64,000 nucleotides of DNA from Lachnospiraceae bacterium YSB2008 (GCA_000687655.1 JHWR01000002.1:1-64000), one strand, 5' to 3'; shown: positions 52,717 to 61,585, counted from the first letter of the stretch. The notes: generated by a model not told the origin, from the letters alone. Translations and numbers: made by a program.

Positions 52717-53838
52717 ATGCTTGAAGTACTTTCGAATCTGGCAAGTCAGACTGGTTTTGCAACACTTGACTGGAAGAACTACATAATGATATTGTTTGCA
52801 TTTTTCTTTATGTATCTTGCAATTGCCAAGGGCTTTGAACCACTCTTACTTGTTCCAATATCCTTCGGTATGTTCCTGGTTAACATGTTCCCGGATATCA
52901 TACAGGAAGGCGGACTTTTACATTATTTCTACAAACTTGATGAATGGAGTATTCTCCCTTCACTTATATTCATGGGCGTTGGTGCCATGACAGACTTTGG
53001 ACCGCTTATAGCCAATCCGGCAAGTTTCCTGCTTGGAGCGGCAGCTCAGTTTGGTATATATGGTGCTTACTTTATGGCAATCTTTCTTGGATTCACAGGT
53101 AAAGAAGCAGCAGCTATATCTATCATAGGTGGCGCAGACGGTCCTACATCCATTTTCCTTGCAGGTAAGCTTGGAATGGGTGGAACACTCATGGGACCGA
53201 TAGCGGTGGCAGCTTATTCATACATGTCACTCGTTCCGGTTATTCAGCCTCCTATCATGAAGGCACTCACAACTGAAAAAGAGAGGAAAATCAAGATGCC
53301 TCAGCTTCGTCCTGTTACTAAGCTTGAGAAGATTCTCTTCCCTATAGTTGTTACACTTGTTGTAGTTCTTATACTTCCAACTACAGCACCTCTCGTAGGT
53401 ATGCTTATGCTTGGTAATCTTTTCAGAGAGTCAGGAGTTGTTAAGCAGCTTACAGAAACTGCTTCAAATGCAATGATGTACATAGTTGTTATTCTTCTTG
53501 GTACATCTGTTGGTGCAACAACCAGCGCAGAAGCATTTCTTAATGTCAGCACACTTAAGATAGTTCTTCTCGGACTTATCGCATTCTGTCTTGGTACAGC
53601 TACAGGCGTTGTTTTCGGAAAGATCATGTGTGTTGTAACAAAGGGCAAGGTTAATCCGCTCATCGGATCAGCAGGTGTATCTGCAGTTCCTATGGCAGCA
53701 AGAGTTTCACAGAAGGTTGGATCAGAGTATGATCCTACAAACTTCCTTCTTATGAATGCTATGGGTCCTAACGTTGCCGGAGTTATCGGTACAGCAGTTG
53801 CAGCAGGTTCATTCCTTGCTATATTTAACGTTCATTAA
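52717..53838 (+). CDS. Na+-translocating decarboxylase beta subunit (OadB/MmdB)
   Basis: A 373-residue integral membrane protein with about nine to eleven helices that decarboxylates carboxybiotin and exports Na+. Family signatures: [41 protein letters not shown] (the Asp in the Na+ path), and the end [16 protein letters not shown]...[18 protein letters not shown]-like sequence. Length is slightly under the usual 375-430. AGGAGG precedes the ATG. Confidence 0.96.
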   Translation: MLEVLSNLASQTGFATLDWKNYIMILFAFFFMYLAIAKGFEPLLLVPISFGMFLVNMFPDIIQEGGLLHYFYKLDEWSILPSLIFMGVGAMTDFGPLIANPASFLLGAAAQFGIYGAYFMAIFLGFTGKEAAAISIIGGADGPTSIFLAGKLGMGGTLMGPIAVAAYSYMSLVPVIQPPIMKALTTEKERKIKMPQLRPVTKLEKILFPIVVTLVVVLILPTTAPLVGMLMLGNLFRESGVVKQLTETASNAMMYIVVILLGTSVGATTSAEAFLNVSTLKIVLLGLIAFCLGTATGVVFGKIMCVVTKGKVNPLIGSAGVSAVPMAARVSQKVGSEYDPTNFLLMNAMGPNVAGVIGTAVAAGSFLAIFNVH

Positions 53839-53855
53839 CAGTTGGAGGTAATATA

Positions 53856-55277
53856 ATGGCTGAAACAAACAGAAAAGTCGGGATTACCGAAACAGTCCTC
53901 CGTGATGCGCATCAGTCTCTGATAGCTACACGTATGACAACAGAGGATATGCTCCCGATAATAGATAAAATGGATCAGGTTGGATATCATTCAGTAGAGT
54001 GCTGGGGTGGTGCTACATTTGATGCATGTCTCAGATTCCTTAAGGAAGATCCATGGGAAAGACTTAGAAAGCTTAAGGATGGCTTCAAGAATACAAAGCT
54101 TCAGATGCTTTTCAGAGGTCAGAATATTCTTGGTTACAATCATTATTCTGATGATGTAGTTGAGTATTTCGTACAGAAGTCAATAGCAAACGGTATTGAT
54201 ATCATCCGTATATTCGACTGTCTTAATGACCTTCGTAACCTTGAGACAGCAGTTAAGGCTGCTAACAAGGAAGGCGGTCATGCACAGATAGCTCTTTCAT
54301 ATACTCTCGGTGATGCATATACTCTTGACTACTGGAAGAATATTGCTAAAGAAATAGAAGAGATGGGTGCTAATTCCATTTGTATTAAGGATATGGCAGG
54401 TCTTCTTGTTCCATACGAGGCTGAGAGACTTGTTAAGGCTCTCAAGGAAGGTACAAGTCTTCCTATACAGCTTCATACACATTACACATCAGGTGTTGCT
54501 GCTATGACATATCTTAAGGCTGTAGAAGCAGGATGTGATGTAATAGATACAGCAATGTCACCTATGGCTATGGGTACATCTCAGCCTGCAACTGAGGTTC
54601 TTGTTGAGACATTTAAGGGTACTCCTTATGATACAGGTCTTGATCAGACTCTTCTTGCTGAGATAGCTGATTACTTTGCACCTCTTCGTGAAAAGTATAT
54701 AGAAAGCGGACTTATGAGCACAAAGGTTATGGGTGTTAATATCAAGACACTTCTTTATCAGGTACCTGGTGGAATGCTTTCAAACCTTGTTTCTCAGCTT
54801 AAAGAAGCAGGACAGGATGATAAGCTCAGAGACGTTCTTGAGGAAGTGCCAAGAGTTCGTAAGGACTTCGGCGAACCACCTCTTGTTACACCATCTTCAC
54901 AGATAGTTGGTACTCAGGCAGTTCTCAACGTTCTTTACGGTAATGGCGGAGAAGGCCCTGAGAGATATAAGATGTTTACTCAGCAGTCCAAGGATCTGCT
55001 TTCAGGAAAGTATGGTCAGACAGTTAAGCCTTTCAATTCTGAGGTTCAGAAGAAGGCTATCGGCGATGTAGAGCCTATAACATGCAGACCTGCTGATAAG
55101 ATAGCTCCACAGCTTCCGGAGATGGAGAAGGCTATAGAGCAGTACAAGCAGCAGGATGAGGATGTTCTGTCATATGCTCTGTTCCCGCAGGTTGCTACAG
55201 AATTCTTTAAGTACAGAGAAGCTCAGCAGAAGAAAGTTGATGTATCAGCTGCAGCTGATGGAGCTTATCCTGTATAA
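53856..55277 (+). CDS. oxaloacetate decarboxylase alpha / transcarboxylase 5S-type carboxyltransferase
   Basis: A 473-residue TIM-barrel carboxyltransferase of the OadA/pyruvate carboxylase family, acting on oxaloacetate and pyruvate. Signatures: ETVLRDAHQSLIATRM (metal Asp), MLFRGQNILGY, CIKDMAGLL (catalytic, carboxylated Lys), LHTHYTSGVAAM (metal His pair) and DTAMSPMAMGTSQPATE. It stops after the conserved PYC_OADA helical domain and lacks the C-terminal biotin domain of full-length OadA, consistent with use of the separate biotin carrier. TGGAGG precedes the ATG, 17 bases after oadB-like. A hairpin after the gene ends the operon. Confidence 0.94.
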   Translation: MAETNRKVGITETVLRDAHQSLIATRMTTEDMLPIIDKMDQVGYHSVECWGGATFDACLRFLKEDPWERLRKLKDGFKNTKLQMLFRGQNILGYNHYSDDVVEYFVQKSIANGIDIIRIFDCLNDLRNLETAVKAANKEGGHAQIALSYTLGDAYTLDYWKNIAKEIEEMGANSICIKDMAGLLVPYEAERLVKALKEGTSLPIQLHTHYTSGVAAMTYLKAVEAGCDVIDTAMSPMAMGTSQPATEVLVETFKGTPYDTGLDQTLLAEIADYFAPLREKYIESGLMSTKVMGVNIKTLLYQVPGGMLSNLVSQLKEAGQDDKLRDVLEEVPRVRKDFGEPPLVTPSSQIVGTQAVLNVLYGNGGEGPERYKMFTQQSKDLLSGKYGQTVKPFNSEVQKKAIGDVEPITCRPADKIAPQLPEMEKAIEQYKQQDEDVLSYALFPQVATEFFKYREAQQKKVDVSAAADGAYPV

Positions 55278-55305
55278 TAAGACTGTTTTGAAATTATGAT
55301 GATTG

Positions 55306-55333
55306 AGGAGTCAGATTATGATATCTGACTCCT
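55306..55333 (+). terminator. hairpin terminator after the decarboxylase operon
   Basis: AGGAGTCAGAT (55306-55316) pairs perfectly with ATCTGACTCCT (55323-55333). The following TGTTATT is only moderately T-rich. Confidence 0.65.
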
Positions 55334-55355
55334 TGTTATTAGATGGGCTTTTAAA

Positions 55356-56603
55356 ATGAGAAAAATGATAATTATTGGCGGTGGAGCTGCAGGTATGATG
55401 ACGGCGGCCCTCGCTGCTGACAGGTATAAAGTGACTCTATTCGAGAAAAATGAAAAGCTCGGTAAGAAGCTTTTTATTACCGGTAAAGGCAGATGTAATC
55501 TGACCAATAATTCCGGAGAAGAAGAGTTTCTAAGAAATGTAGTCACAAACAATAAATTCTTATACAGCGCCATAAATGCTTTCGGTCAGTCGGATGTCAT
55601 GGAGTATTTTGAAAAGCTCGGACTCAGGCTTAAGACTGAGAGAGGAAACCGTGTTTTTCCGGTCAGTGATCATTCCAGTGATGTTATCAGGACTCTTGAA
55701 CAGGAACTTAAGAGAAAGGGTGTTAACGTCTTTCTTAACAGGAAGGTTGATGAATTAAGAATTACTGATAAAGAAGAAAATGGAGAGATTATTCATCAGG
55801 TTACAGGAGTTGTTTCGGGTGGAAAAACCTATGATTCAGATGTAGTTGTTATAGCTACAGGAGGTATTTCATATCCTCAGACCGGTTCTGACGGCGATGG
55901 ATTTAAATTTGCCAGAGGACTTGGCGTTGATGTAACTAAGCTTTATCCTGCCCTGGTTCCTGTCAGACTTAAGGATGATTTCTGCACGGAACTTATGGGA
56001 CTTACTCTCAAAAACGTCCGCATTTCATTTTCTTATATGAAAAAGAATAAGAAGAAGGATATTTATACGGAACAGGGAGAGATGCTATTTACCCATTTTG
56101 GTATAAGCGGTCCGCTTGTATTGTCAGGCTCATCATATCTCCATAAGTTTAAGGATGATGAGATTCTCATATCACTTGATCTTAAACCTGCACTTTCAGA
56201 AGATAAGCTTGAACAGAGAATAATCCGGGATTTTGAGGCCTTTAAGACAAGAGAGCTTAAAAATGCTCTCGGGGAACTGCTTCCAAGAGCAATGATTCCA
56301 TTTGTAATTAATAAAAGCGGTATAAATCCTGACAGACGTGTAAATGGACTGAGCAAAGAAGAGATAAAGAAGCTTGTCTATACATTTAAAAACTTTGATA
56401 TGCAGTATGATGGCCTTATGGGTTATGATCAGGCAATTATAACCTCCGGTGGAATTTCTGTTAAGGAGATTGATCCAAGAACAATGGAACTGAAAAAAAT
56501 TAGCGGAATCCGGGTCGCAGGTGAGGTAATTGACTGTGATGCACTGACTGGTGGTTTTAATCTGCAGATTGCATGGAGTACGGCATATCTGGCCTCCAGA
56601 TGA
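55356..56603 (+). CDS. BaiN/HI0933-family FAD-dependent oxidoreductase
   Basis: A 415-residue flavoprotein. The Rossmann FAD motif is IIGGGAAGMMTAALAA, followed by the family signature EKNEKLGKKLFITGKGRCNLTNN; VVIATGGISYPQTGSDGDGF and the C-terminal ITSGGISVKEIDPRTM...GEVIDCDALTGGFNLQIAWS are also diagnostic (HI0933/YhiN, BaiN). Reported activities differ within the family, so the substrate is left open. Position before cmk and ispH is common in Clostridia. The ribosome site before the ATG at 55356 is weak. A second family member starts at 63236. Confidence 0.9.
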   Translation: MRKMIIIGGGAAGMMTAALAADRYKVTLFEKNEKLGKKLFITGKGRCNLTNNSGEEEFLRNVVTNNKFLYSAINAFGQSDVMEYFEKLGLRLKTERGNRVFPVSDHSSDVIRTLEQELKRKGVNVFLNRKVDELRITDKEENGEIIHQVTGVVSGGKTYDSDVVVIATGGISYPQTGSDGDGFKFARGLGVDVTKLYPALVPVRLKDDFCTELMGLTLKNVRISFSYMKKNKKKDIYTEQGEMLFTHFGISGPLVLSGSSYLHKFKDDEILISLDLKPALSEDKLEQRIIRDFEAFKTRELKNALGELLPRAMIPFVINKSGINPDRRVNGLSKEEIKKLVYTFKNFDMQYDGLMGYDQAIITSGGISVKEIDPRTMELKKISGIRVAGEVIDCDALTGGFNLQIAWSTAYLASR

Positions 56604-56657
56604 ATGAGTTATATTAAATTTGCTCAGAAGTTATGGATGATATATCCTTCTGTAATT

Positions 56658-56686
56658 GCTTGATAAATGTAATGCAATATAGTATT
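56658..56686 (+). promoter_or_regulatory. putative promoter of cmk-ispH/S1-cheR
   Basis: TTGATA (56658-56663), 17-base spacer, TATTCT (56681-56686). About 60 bases of AT-rich leader precede cmk; nothing else is seen in this 150-base gap. Confidence 0.5.
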
Positions 56687-56753
56687 CTATTTGAGGAGAT
56701 ACGTTTTTAAATGATCATATTTTATTAATACTTATATGTTAGGGGTGTTCTAA

Positions 56754-57410
56754 ATGAATGTAGCAATTGACGGACCGGCAGGTGCCGGAAAAAGTACGAT
56801 AGCAAGACTTGTCGCAAAGGAGCTCGGTTTCATATACGTTGATACAGGAGCTATGTACAGAGCGATAGCTTTATATCTTCTGGATTCCAAAACTGATATC
56901 GAGGATATGAATGCTCTGAATGCGGCACTTAATAATATTAATATCAATATTCTTTATGATAATGGAGTTCAGCATGTATTCCTTAATCTTCAGGATGTTT
57001 CTGCTGAGATAAGAAGCGAAAAAGTAGGCAATATGGCCTCTAAGACCTCGGCTATTAAGGAAGTCAGAGATAAGCTTCTTTCACTTCAGAGAGATATTGC
57101 AGAGAAGAATGATGTCATCATGGATGGCCGAGATATAGGAACCAATATTCTTCCTAATGCAGAACTCAAGATTTATCTTACCGCTTCGGCTGATATAAGA
57201 GCCAAGAGAAGATATGATGAACTGAGAAATGCCGGTGAATGGCCTGATATCGATAAGATAAAGGCTGACATCATTAAACGTGATGAACAGGATATGAACA
57301 GAGAGATTGCTCCGCTTAAGCAGGCTGAAGATGCAGTTCTTATTGATTCATCTGATATGTCAATAAGCGAAGTAGTAGATAAGATAGTTGACCTTGTTAA
57401 AGCTATATAG
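56754..57410 (+). CDS. cmk: cytidylate kinase
   Basis: A 218-residue kinase that converts CMP and dCMP to diphosphates. P-loop IDGPAGAGKSTIARLVAKEL, YVDTGAMYRAIAL, VIMDGRDIGTNILPNAELKIYLTA and lid RRYDELRNAG are intact. GGGGTG is a weak ribosome site before the ATG at 56754. It lies 12 bases before the ispH-S1 fusion, the usual clostridial order. Confidence 0.97.
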   Translation: MNVAIDGPAGAGKSTIARLVAKELGFIYVDTGAMYRAIALYLLDSKTDIEDMNALNAALNNININILYDNGVQHVFLNLQDVSAEIRSEKVGNMASKTSAIKEVRDKLLSLQRDIAEKNDVIMDGRDIGTNILPNAELKIYLTASADIRAKRRYDELRNAGEWPDIDKIKADIIKRDEQDMNREIAPLKQAEDAVLIDSSDMSISEVVDKIVDLVKAI

Positions 57411-57422
57411 GGATAGGAACCT

Positions 57423-59444
57423 ATGGAAGTTATTGTTGCAGATAAAGCAGGATTTTGTTTCGGTGTAGAAAAGGCAGTTAATACTGCTTTTTCTTCTTGT
57501 AAGGAATATGCTGAAAAAGGAATTCCTGTTTATACATATGGTGACATTATACATAATGAGGAGGTTATCGAGAGACTTAAGTCTGCAGGTGCAATGAGGC
57601 TTGATGATATCGATGATCTTTCAGATAAAGAAAAAGCCGCAGTTATTATAAGATCTCATGGTGTGTCCAGAGAGGAAATGGACCGCATAAAGGCTACGGG
57701 AAGTATAGTAATAGATGCTACATGTCCCTTCGTTAGTCACATACATAAGATAGTGGATGAGAAGAGTAAAAACGGGACTGTTATCATCATTGGAAATCAT
57801 AATCATCCGGAAGTAGAAGGTACAAAAGGGTGGTGTAACAGTGAGCCTTTTATAGTCTCAGATGAGAAAGATCTGGACTTGCTTCCGGAAATTTCTGATA
57901 CCGAAATTACTGTGGTTGGACAGACTACATTTAGTCTTCAAAAATTTCAATATTTAGTTGAATTATTGCAAAAAAAATATTATAATATCAATGTTTGTAA
58001 AACTATTTGTAATGCGACCGAAGATCGTCAGCGCGAAACCGCCGAATTAGCCCGGAAGGTTGATGCGATGATAGTCATAGGAGGCAAAAGTAGTTCAAAC
58101 ACTCAAAAATTATATGATATAAGCAGATCAATATGTAAAAATACTTACTATATACAGACACTTGTTGACTTGGAGGGGACTTCGTTCGAATCCTTTGGTA
58201 GGGTAGGTATTACTGCTGGGGCATCTACCCCGAATTACATCATTAAGGAGGTTATTGAGCGAATGTCAGAGATGAGTTTTGAGGAAATGTTAAACAACGA
58301 GGAAGAGGTTCAGATCAGAACCGGCAGCAGAGTTGAAGGTACTGTTGTAAGTGTTAAGCCAGATGAGATTATCGTGGATATCCACTATAAGTCAGAGGGT
58401 GTTATTACAAGAAACGAGTACTCAAGCCAGCCAAACCTCGATCTCACCACAGTTGTTAATGTTGGTGACCCTATATCTGCAAAGGTTATCAAGACCAATG
58501 ATGGAGAGGGACAGGTAGTTCTTTCTACCAGACGTATTGAAGCTGAGAAGGCTTATACAAAGCTTGAGGAAGCTTTCAATAACGAAGAAGTACTTTCAGG
58601 AAAGGTAGTTCAGGTTCTTTCCGGTGGACTTTCAGTTCAGGTAGACGCATGCAGAGTATTCATACCTGCAAGTCTTGTATCAGATAACTTTGAAAGAAAT
58701 CTTGAGAAGTATCTTGATCAGGAAGTTGAGTTCAAGCTTATTGAGTGTGATATAGCCGGAAGAAAGAAGCGTATCATTGGTGACAGAAAGCAGGTTGTAT
58801 CTAAGAAGAAGGCAGAGGCAGCTAAGGAACTCTTCGACAGAATCGAAGTTGGACAGGTTGTTGAAGGAACAGTTAAGAATGTTACTGATTTCGGTGCTTT
58901 CATAGATCTTGGCGGAGCAGACGGACTTCTCCATATATCAGAGATGTCATGGGGCAGAGTTGAGAGCCCTAAGAAGCTTTTCAAGGTTGGTGATACTGTA
59001 AAGTGCTTCATCAAGGATATCAATGGTGAGAAGATAGCTCTTTCACTTAAGTTCGAAGATGATAATCCATGGCTTAAGGCTGAGGAGAAATATGCTAAGG
59101 GTACTGTTGTTACAGGTAAGATTGCCCGCATGACTGACTTTGGTGCATTTGTAGTTCTTGAGCCTGGTATAGATGCTCTTCTTCATGTTTCTCAGATTTC
59201 AAACGAGAGAGTTGAGAAGCCAAGCGATAAGTTCAAGATAGGTGATGAGGTTACAGCTAAGGTTGTTGACTTCAAAGCATCTGAGAAGAAAATCAGCCTT
59301 TCAGTAAGAGCGCTTCTTCAGGAAGAAGAGACAGAAGCTGAAGAAGAAGCTGCTGAGGAAGTTCAGGAGGAAGCTCCTGTAGCTGAAGAAGCAACAGAAG
59401 AAGTAACTGAAGAAGTTGCAGAAGAGACAGCAACTGAGGAATAA
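57423..59444 (+). CDS. IspH (HMBPP reductase) fused to ribosomal protein S1
   Basis: A 673-residue fusion. Residues 1-280 are IspH, the [4Fe-4S] enzyme that makes IPP and DMAPP from HMBPP: cluster Cys in AGFCFGVEKA, DATCPFVSHIH and CNATEDRQRE, with TAGASTPNYII near the end. Residues about 298-625 hold four S1 RNA-binding repeats: the first two are divergent (EGTVVSVKPDEIIVDIHYKS, GKVVQVLSGGLSVQV), the last two canonical (VKNVTDFGAFIDLGGADGLL, IARMTDFGAFVVLEPGIDAL). A Glu/Ala/Thr-rich tail (630-673) ends the protein. This fusion is known in Clostridia. An internal promoter and ribosome site may give a separate S1 of 393 residues, and codon use changes abruptly in 57936-58262. Confidence 0.95.
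   Translation: MEVIVADKAGFCFGVEKAVNTAFSSCKEYAEKGIPVYTYGDIIHNEEVIERLKSAGAMRLDDIDDLSDKEKAAVIIRSHGVSREEMDRIKATGSIVIDATCPFVSHIHKIVDEKSKNGTVIIIGNHNHPEVEGTKGWCNSEPFIVSDEKDLDLLPEISDTEITVVGQTTFSLQKFQYLVELLQKKYYNINVCKTICNATEDRQRETAELARKVDAMIVIGGKSSSNTQKLYDISRSICKNTYYIQTLVDLEGTSFESFGRVGITAGASTPNYIIKEVIERMSEMSFEEMLNNEEEVQIRTGSRVEGTVVSVKPDEIIVDIHYKSEGVITRNEYSSQPNLDLTTVVNVGDPISAKVIKTNDGEGQVVLSTRRIEAEKAYTKLEEAFNNEEVLSGKVVQVLSGGLSVQVDACRVFIPASLVSDNFERNLEKYLDQEVEFKLIECDIAGRKKRIIGDRKQVVSKKKAEAAKELFDRIEVGQVVEGTVKNVTDFGAFIDLGGADGLLHISEMSWGRVESPKKLFKVGDTVKCFIKDINGEKIALSLKFEDDNPWLKAEEKYAKGTVVTGKIARMTDFGAFVVLEPGIDALLHVSQISNERVEKPSDKFKIGDEVTAKVVDFKASEKKISLSVRALLQEEETEAEEEAAEEVQEEAPVAEEATEEVTEEVAEETATEE
57958..57986 (+). 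promoter_or_regulatory. internal promoter candidate inside ispH-S1
   Basis: TTGAAT (57958-57963), 17-base spacer, perfect TATAAT (57981-57986), within an AT-rich patch of the IspH coding part. It lies about 280 bases upstream of the S1 portion and could give an S1-only transcript. Coding sequence can create such matches by chance. Confidence 0.45.
58245..58265 (+). promoter_or_regulatory. internal ribosome binding site and ATG at the IspH/S1 junction
   Basis: AAGGAGG (58245-58251) lies 11 bases before an in-frame ATG (58263-58265, residue 281, MSEMSFEEML), exactly between the IspH and S1 halves. Starting there gives a 393-residue S1, the normal size of a Firmicutes S1 protein. The spacing is slightly long. 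Confidence 0.5.
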
Positions 59445-59449
59445 TATTT

Positions 59450-60235
59450 ATGACTGGAACCTATGAGCTTTTCAAGAGAGAGTTTTTCAGATTATCAGGA
59501 CTTGATCTTGACTCATACAATGAGAAGCAGATGAAAAGGCGTATAGAAGCCTTCATGATTCGTTCGGGTTACAGTGATTACACAGCATTTTCTAAAGGAA
59601 TGAAACAGGACACTGACCTGTTTCATTCCTTTATTTCGTATCTTACTATTAATGTATCTCTCTTTTTCAGGAATCCTGATCAATGGAAAGTTTTCGAGAA
59701 TAAGATAATTCCTATTCTTAAGAAAAAGAGAGACAAGGTACATATCTGGAGTGCTGCCTGTGCCAGGGGCGAAGAACCATATTCTCTCTCTATGTGTATG
59801 GCTAACAATTTTATGACTTCGAAATATGATATTCTTGCAACGGATTTTGACTCAGTTATACTTGAAAGAGCTAAGACCGGAGAGTATAAGGAAGATGAAG
59901 TTAAATCCATTCCCAAAGAGTATATGGAGAAATATGTAGTGGAAAGAGACGGCATGTACTATATGAGAGGCAGTATTACCGGAAGAATTACATTTAAAAA
60001 ACATGATCTTCTTTCTAAAACATATCCGACTGGCTTTGATTTTATTGCATGCAGAAATGTAACTATATATTTTACTGACAAGGCGAAGGACGCTATATAT
60101 AAGAAACTGAGTGCTTCACTCAATCCCGGAGGTATACTGTTTATCGGAAGTACTGAGCAGATAAAACATCCTGAGATTTATGGTTTTAAAAGGCTTGAAT
60201 CCTTCTTTTATCAGAAAATGGAAGATAAATCTTAG
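59450..60235 (+). CDS. CheR-type chemoreceptor methyltransferase
   Basis: A 261-residue SAM-dependent glutamate methyltransferase. The N-terminal helical domain (YELFKREFFRLSGLDLDSYN, YLTINVSLFFRNPDQWKVFE) is followed by the SAM-binding motif IWSAACARGEEPYSLSM, DILATDFDSVILERA and DFIACRNVTIYFTDKAKD. Length is normal for CheR. It starts 5 bases after the ispH-S1 stop and has a poor ribosome site, so translation may be coupled. No receptor, CheA or CheW gene lies nearby, so it could serve chemoreceptors encoded elsewhere. Confidence 0.92.
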   Translation: MTGTYELFKREFFRLSGLDLDSYNEKQMKRRIEAFMIRSGYSDYTAFSKGMKQDTDLFHSFISYLTINVSLFFRNPDQWKVFENKIIPILKKKRDKVHIWSAACARGEEPYSLSMCMANNFMTSKYDILATDFDSVILERAKTGEYKEDEVKSIPKEYMEKYVVERDGMYYMRGSITGRITFKKHDLLSKTYPTGFDFIACRNVTIYFTDKAKDAIYKKLSASLNPGGILFIGSTEQIKHPEIYGFKRLESFFYQKMEDKS

Positions 60236-60255
60236 AAATCGTATTATAAAATTCC

Positions 60256-60283
60256 TTGACAGTGTGCTTTTCTATGATATAAT
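60256..60283 (+). promoter_or_regulatory. strong sigma-A promoter of rpsU
   Basis: Perfect TTGACA (60256-60261), 16-base spacer, perfect TATAAT (60278-60283). The start site is near 60290, giving a leader of about 70 bases. Confidence 0.85.
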
Positions 60284-60359
60284 AACGTAGTGTTTATTCG
60301 TAGAAACGTTTGAAAGTAAGACACAGGAATCCACAACTGGAGGGAGGTTTGGGTAGTAG

Positions 60360-60536
60360 ATGTCAAGCGTTGTTGTTAAAGAGAACGAGACTTTAGATTC
60401 TGCACTTCGTAGATTCAAGAGAAATTGCGCTAAGGCTGGAATTCAGCAGGAAATCCGCAAGAGAGAGCATTATGAGAAGCCATCTGTAAAGCGTAAGAAG
60501 AAGTCAGAAGCTGCTAGAAAGCGTAAATTCAAATAA
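60360..60536 (+). CDS. rpsU: 30S ribosomal protein bS21
   Basis: A 58-residue basic protein, read directly from the sequence: [19 protein letters not shown], then [22 protein letters not shown] and a Lys/Arg-rich end [15 protein letters not shown]. It contacts the platform of the small subunit near the anti-Shine-Dalgarno region. Its own leader carries two purine-rich blocks, GGAGGGAGG at 60339-60347, 12 bases from the ATG. It is a single-gene unit between a strong promoter and a terminator. Confidence 0.96.
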   Translation: MSSVVVKENETLDSALRRFKRNCAKAGIQQEIRKREHYEKPSVKRKKKSEAARKRKFK

Positions 60537-60542
60537 ATCATC

Positions 60543-60577
60543 AAAGAACCTTCTTTCGTTTAAGAAGGTTCTTTTTT
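60543..60577 (+). terminator. Rho-independent terminator after rpsU
   Basis: AAAGAACCTTCTT-TCGTTT-AAGAAGGTTCTTT, followed by TTT. Confidence 0.93.
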
Positions 60578-60595
60578 ACATGAAAGGAGTTTCAC

Positions 60596-61585
60596 TTGGC
60601 TGAGAGAAGCTTTGTTCTGGATGACGCATGTCTCCAGTCAGTTTTTGGTGAATATGATGTTAATATAAAGAAGGTTGCCAAGACCTTCAATGTTGATTAT
60701 GTTATCAGAGATGAGAAACTTGTCCTGTCCGGAGATGAAGCGAGTGTTGTACGTGCTTCAAGATGCATTGAAGATATGGAAGGATTAATTCACAGTGGAA
60801 AGGTTCTGAATGAACAGAGCGTGAATTACATCATCGGTCTTGCATCATCTGAAAATGACAGCAAGCTTTCCAATCTTGATAATAATGTCATTTGTTATAA
60901 TATTCAGGGAAAGCCAATAGCTGCCAAGACTTTTGGTCAGCAGGCTTACGTGGATGCCATAGATAAGAAGATGATCGTCTTCGGTATCGGCCCTGCCGGA
61001 ACAGGTAAGACGTATCTTGCTATGGCAAAAGCCATAACAGCATTTAAAAGAAATGAAGTGAACAGGATCATTCTTACCAGACCTGCAATCGAAGCCGGCG
61101 AAAAACTCGGTTTCTTACCGGGAGATCTTCAGAGCAAGGTTGATCCATACCTCAGACCACTTTATGATGCACTTCATGAGATCATGGGCGCTGAACAGTT
61201 CCAGAAGAATATGGAAAAAGGTCTTATAGAGGTTGCACCGCTCGCATATATGAGAGGCCGTACTCTGGACAATTCATTTATTGTTCTTGATGAGGCTCAG
61301 AATACAACGCCTGCTCAGATGAAGATGTTCCTGACGAGAATAGGTTTTGGTTCCAAGGCTATCATAACAGGTGACCGTTCCCAGAAAGATCTTCCGTCGG
61401 GAACTAAGTCGGGACTTGATCATGCGCTTCGAGTTCTTAAGAATATTGATGATATAGGTGTATGTACTCTTACAAGTAAGGATGTAGTAAGACATCCGCT
61501 TGTTCAGAAAATCGTAGAGGCATATGAAAACTATGATAAGCATGAGAAAAGGTCATCACAGCACAAAAAGTTGAAAGAATCATAG
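60596..61585 (+). CDS. phoH: PhoH-like ATPase
   Basis: A 329-residue PhoH-family protein. Walker A is GIGPAGTGKTYLAMAKAI, then LTRPAIEAGEKLGFLPGDL, DPYLRPLYDAL, and Walker B SFIVLDEAQNTTPAQMKMFLTR; the ending SKDVVRHPLVQKIVEAYE is typical of the YbeZ type. Members are nucleotide-hydrolysing, RNA-linked proteins usually encoded next to YbeY, as here. Start TTG at 60596 after AAAGGAG. The 10-residue C-terminal extension is Lys/His-rich. Confidence 0.95.
   Translation: MAERSFVLDDACLQSVFGEYDVNIKKVAKTFNVDYVIRDEKLVLSGDEASVVRASRCIEDMEGLIHSGKVLNEQSVNYIIGLASSENDSKLSNLDNNVICYNIQGKPIAAKTFGQQAYVDAIDKKMIVFGIGPAGTGKTYLAMAKAITAFKRNEVNRIILTRPAIEAGEKLGFLPGDLQSKVDPYLRPLYDALHEIMGAEQFQKNMEKGLIEVAPLAYMRGRTLDNSFIVLDEAQNTTPAQMKMFLTRIGFGSKAIITGDRSQKDLPSGTKSGLDHALRVLKNIDDIGVCTLTSKDVVRHPLVQKIVEAYENYDKHEKRSSQHKKLKES

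Noticed and set aside
58184-58193. GTTCGAATCC, a tRNA T-loop-like sequence inside ispH-S1
   Set aside because: No acceptor, D or anticodon arms can be folded around it; it encodes SFESF-type residues in frame.
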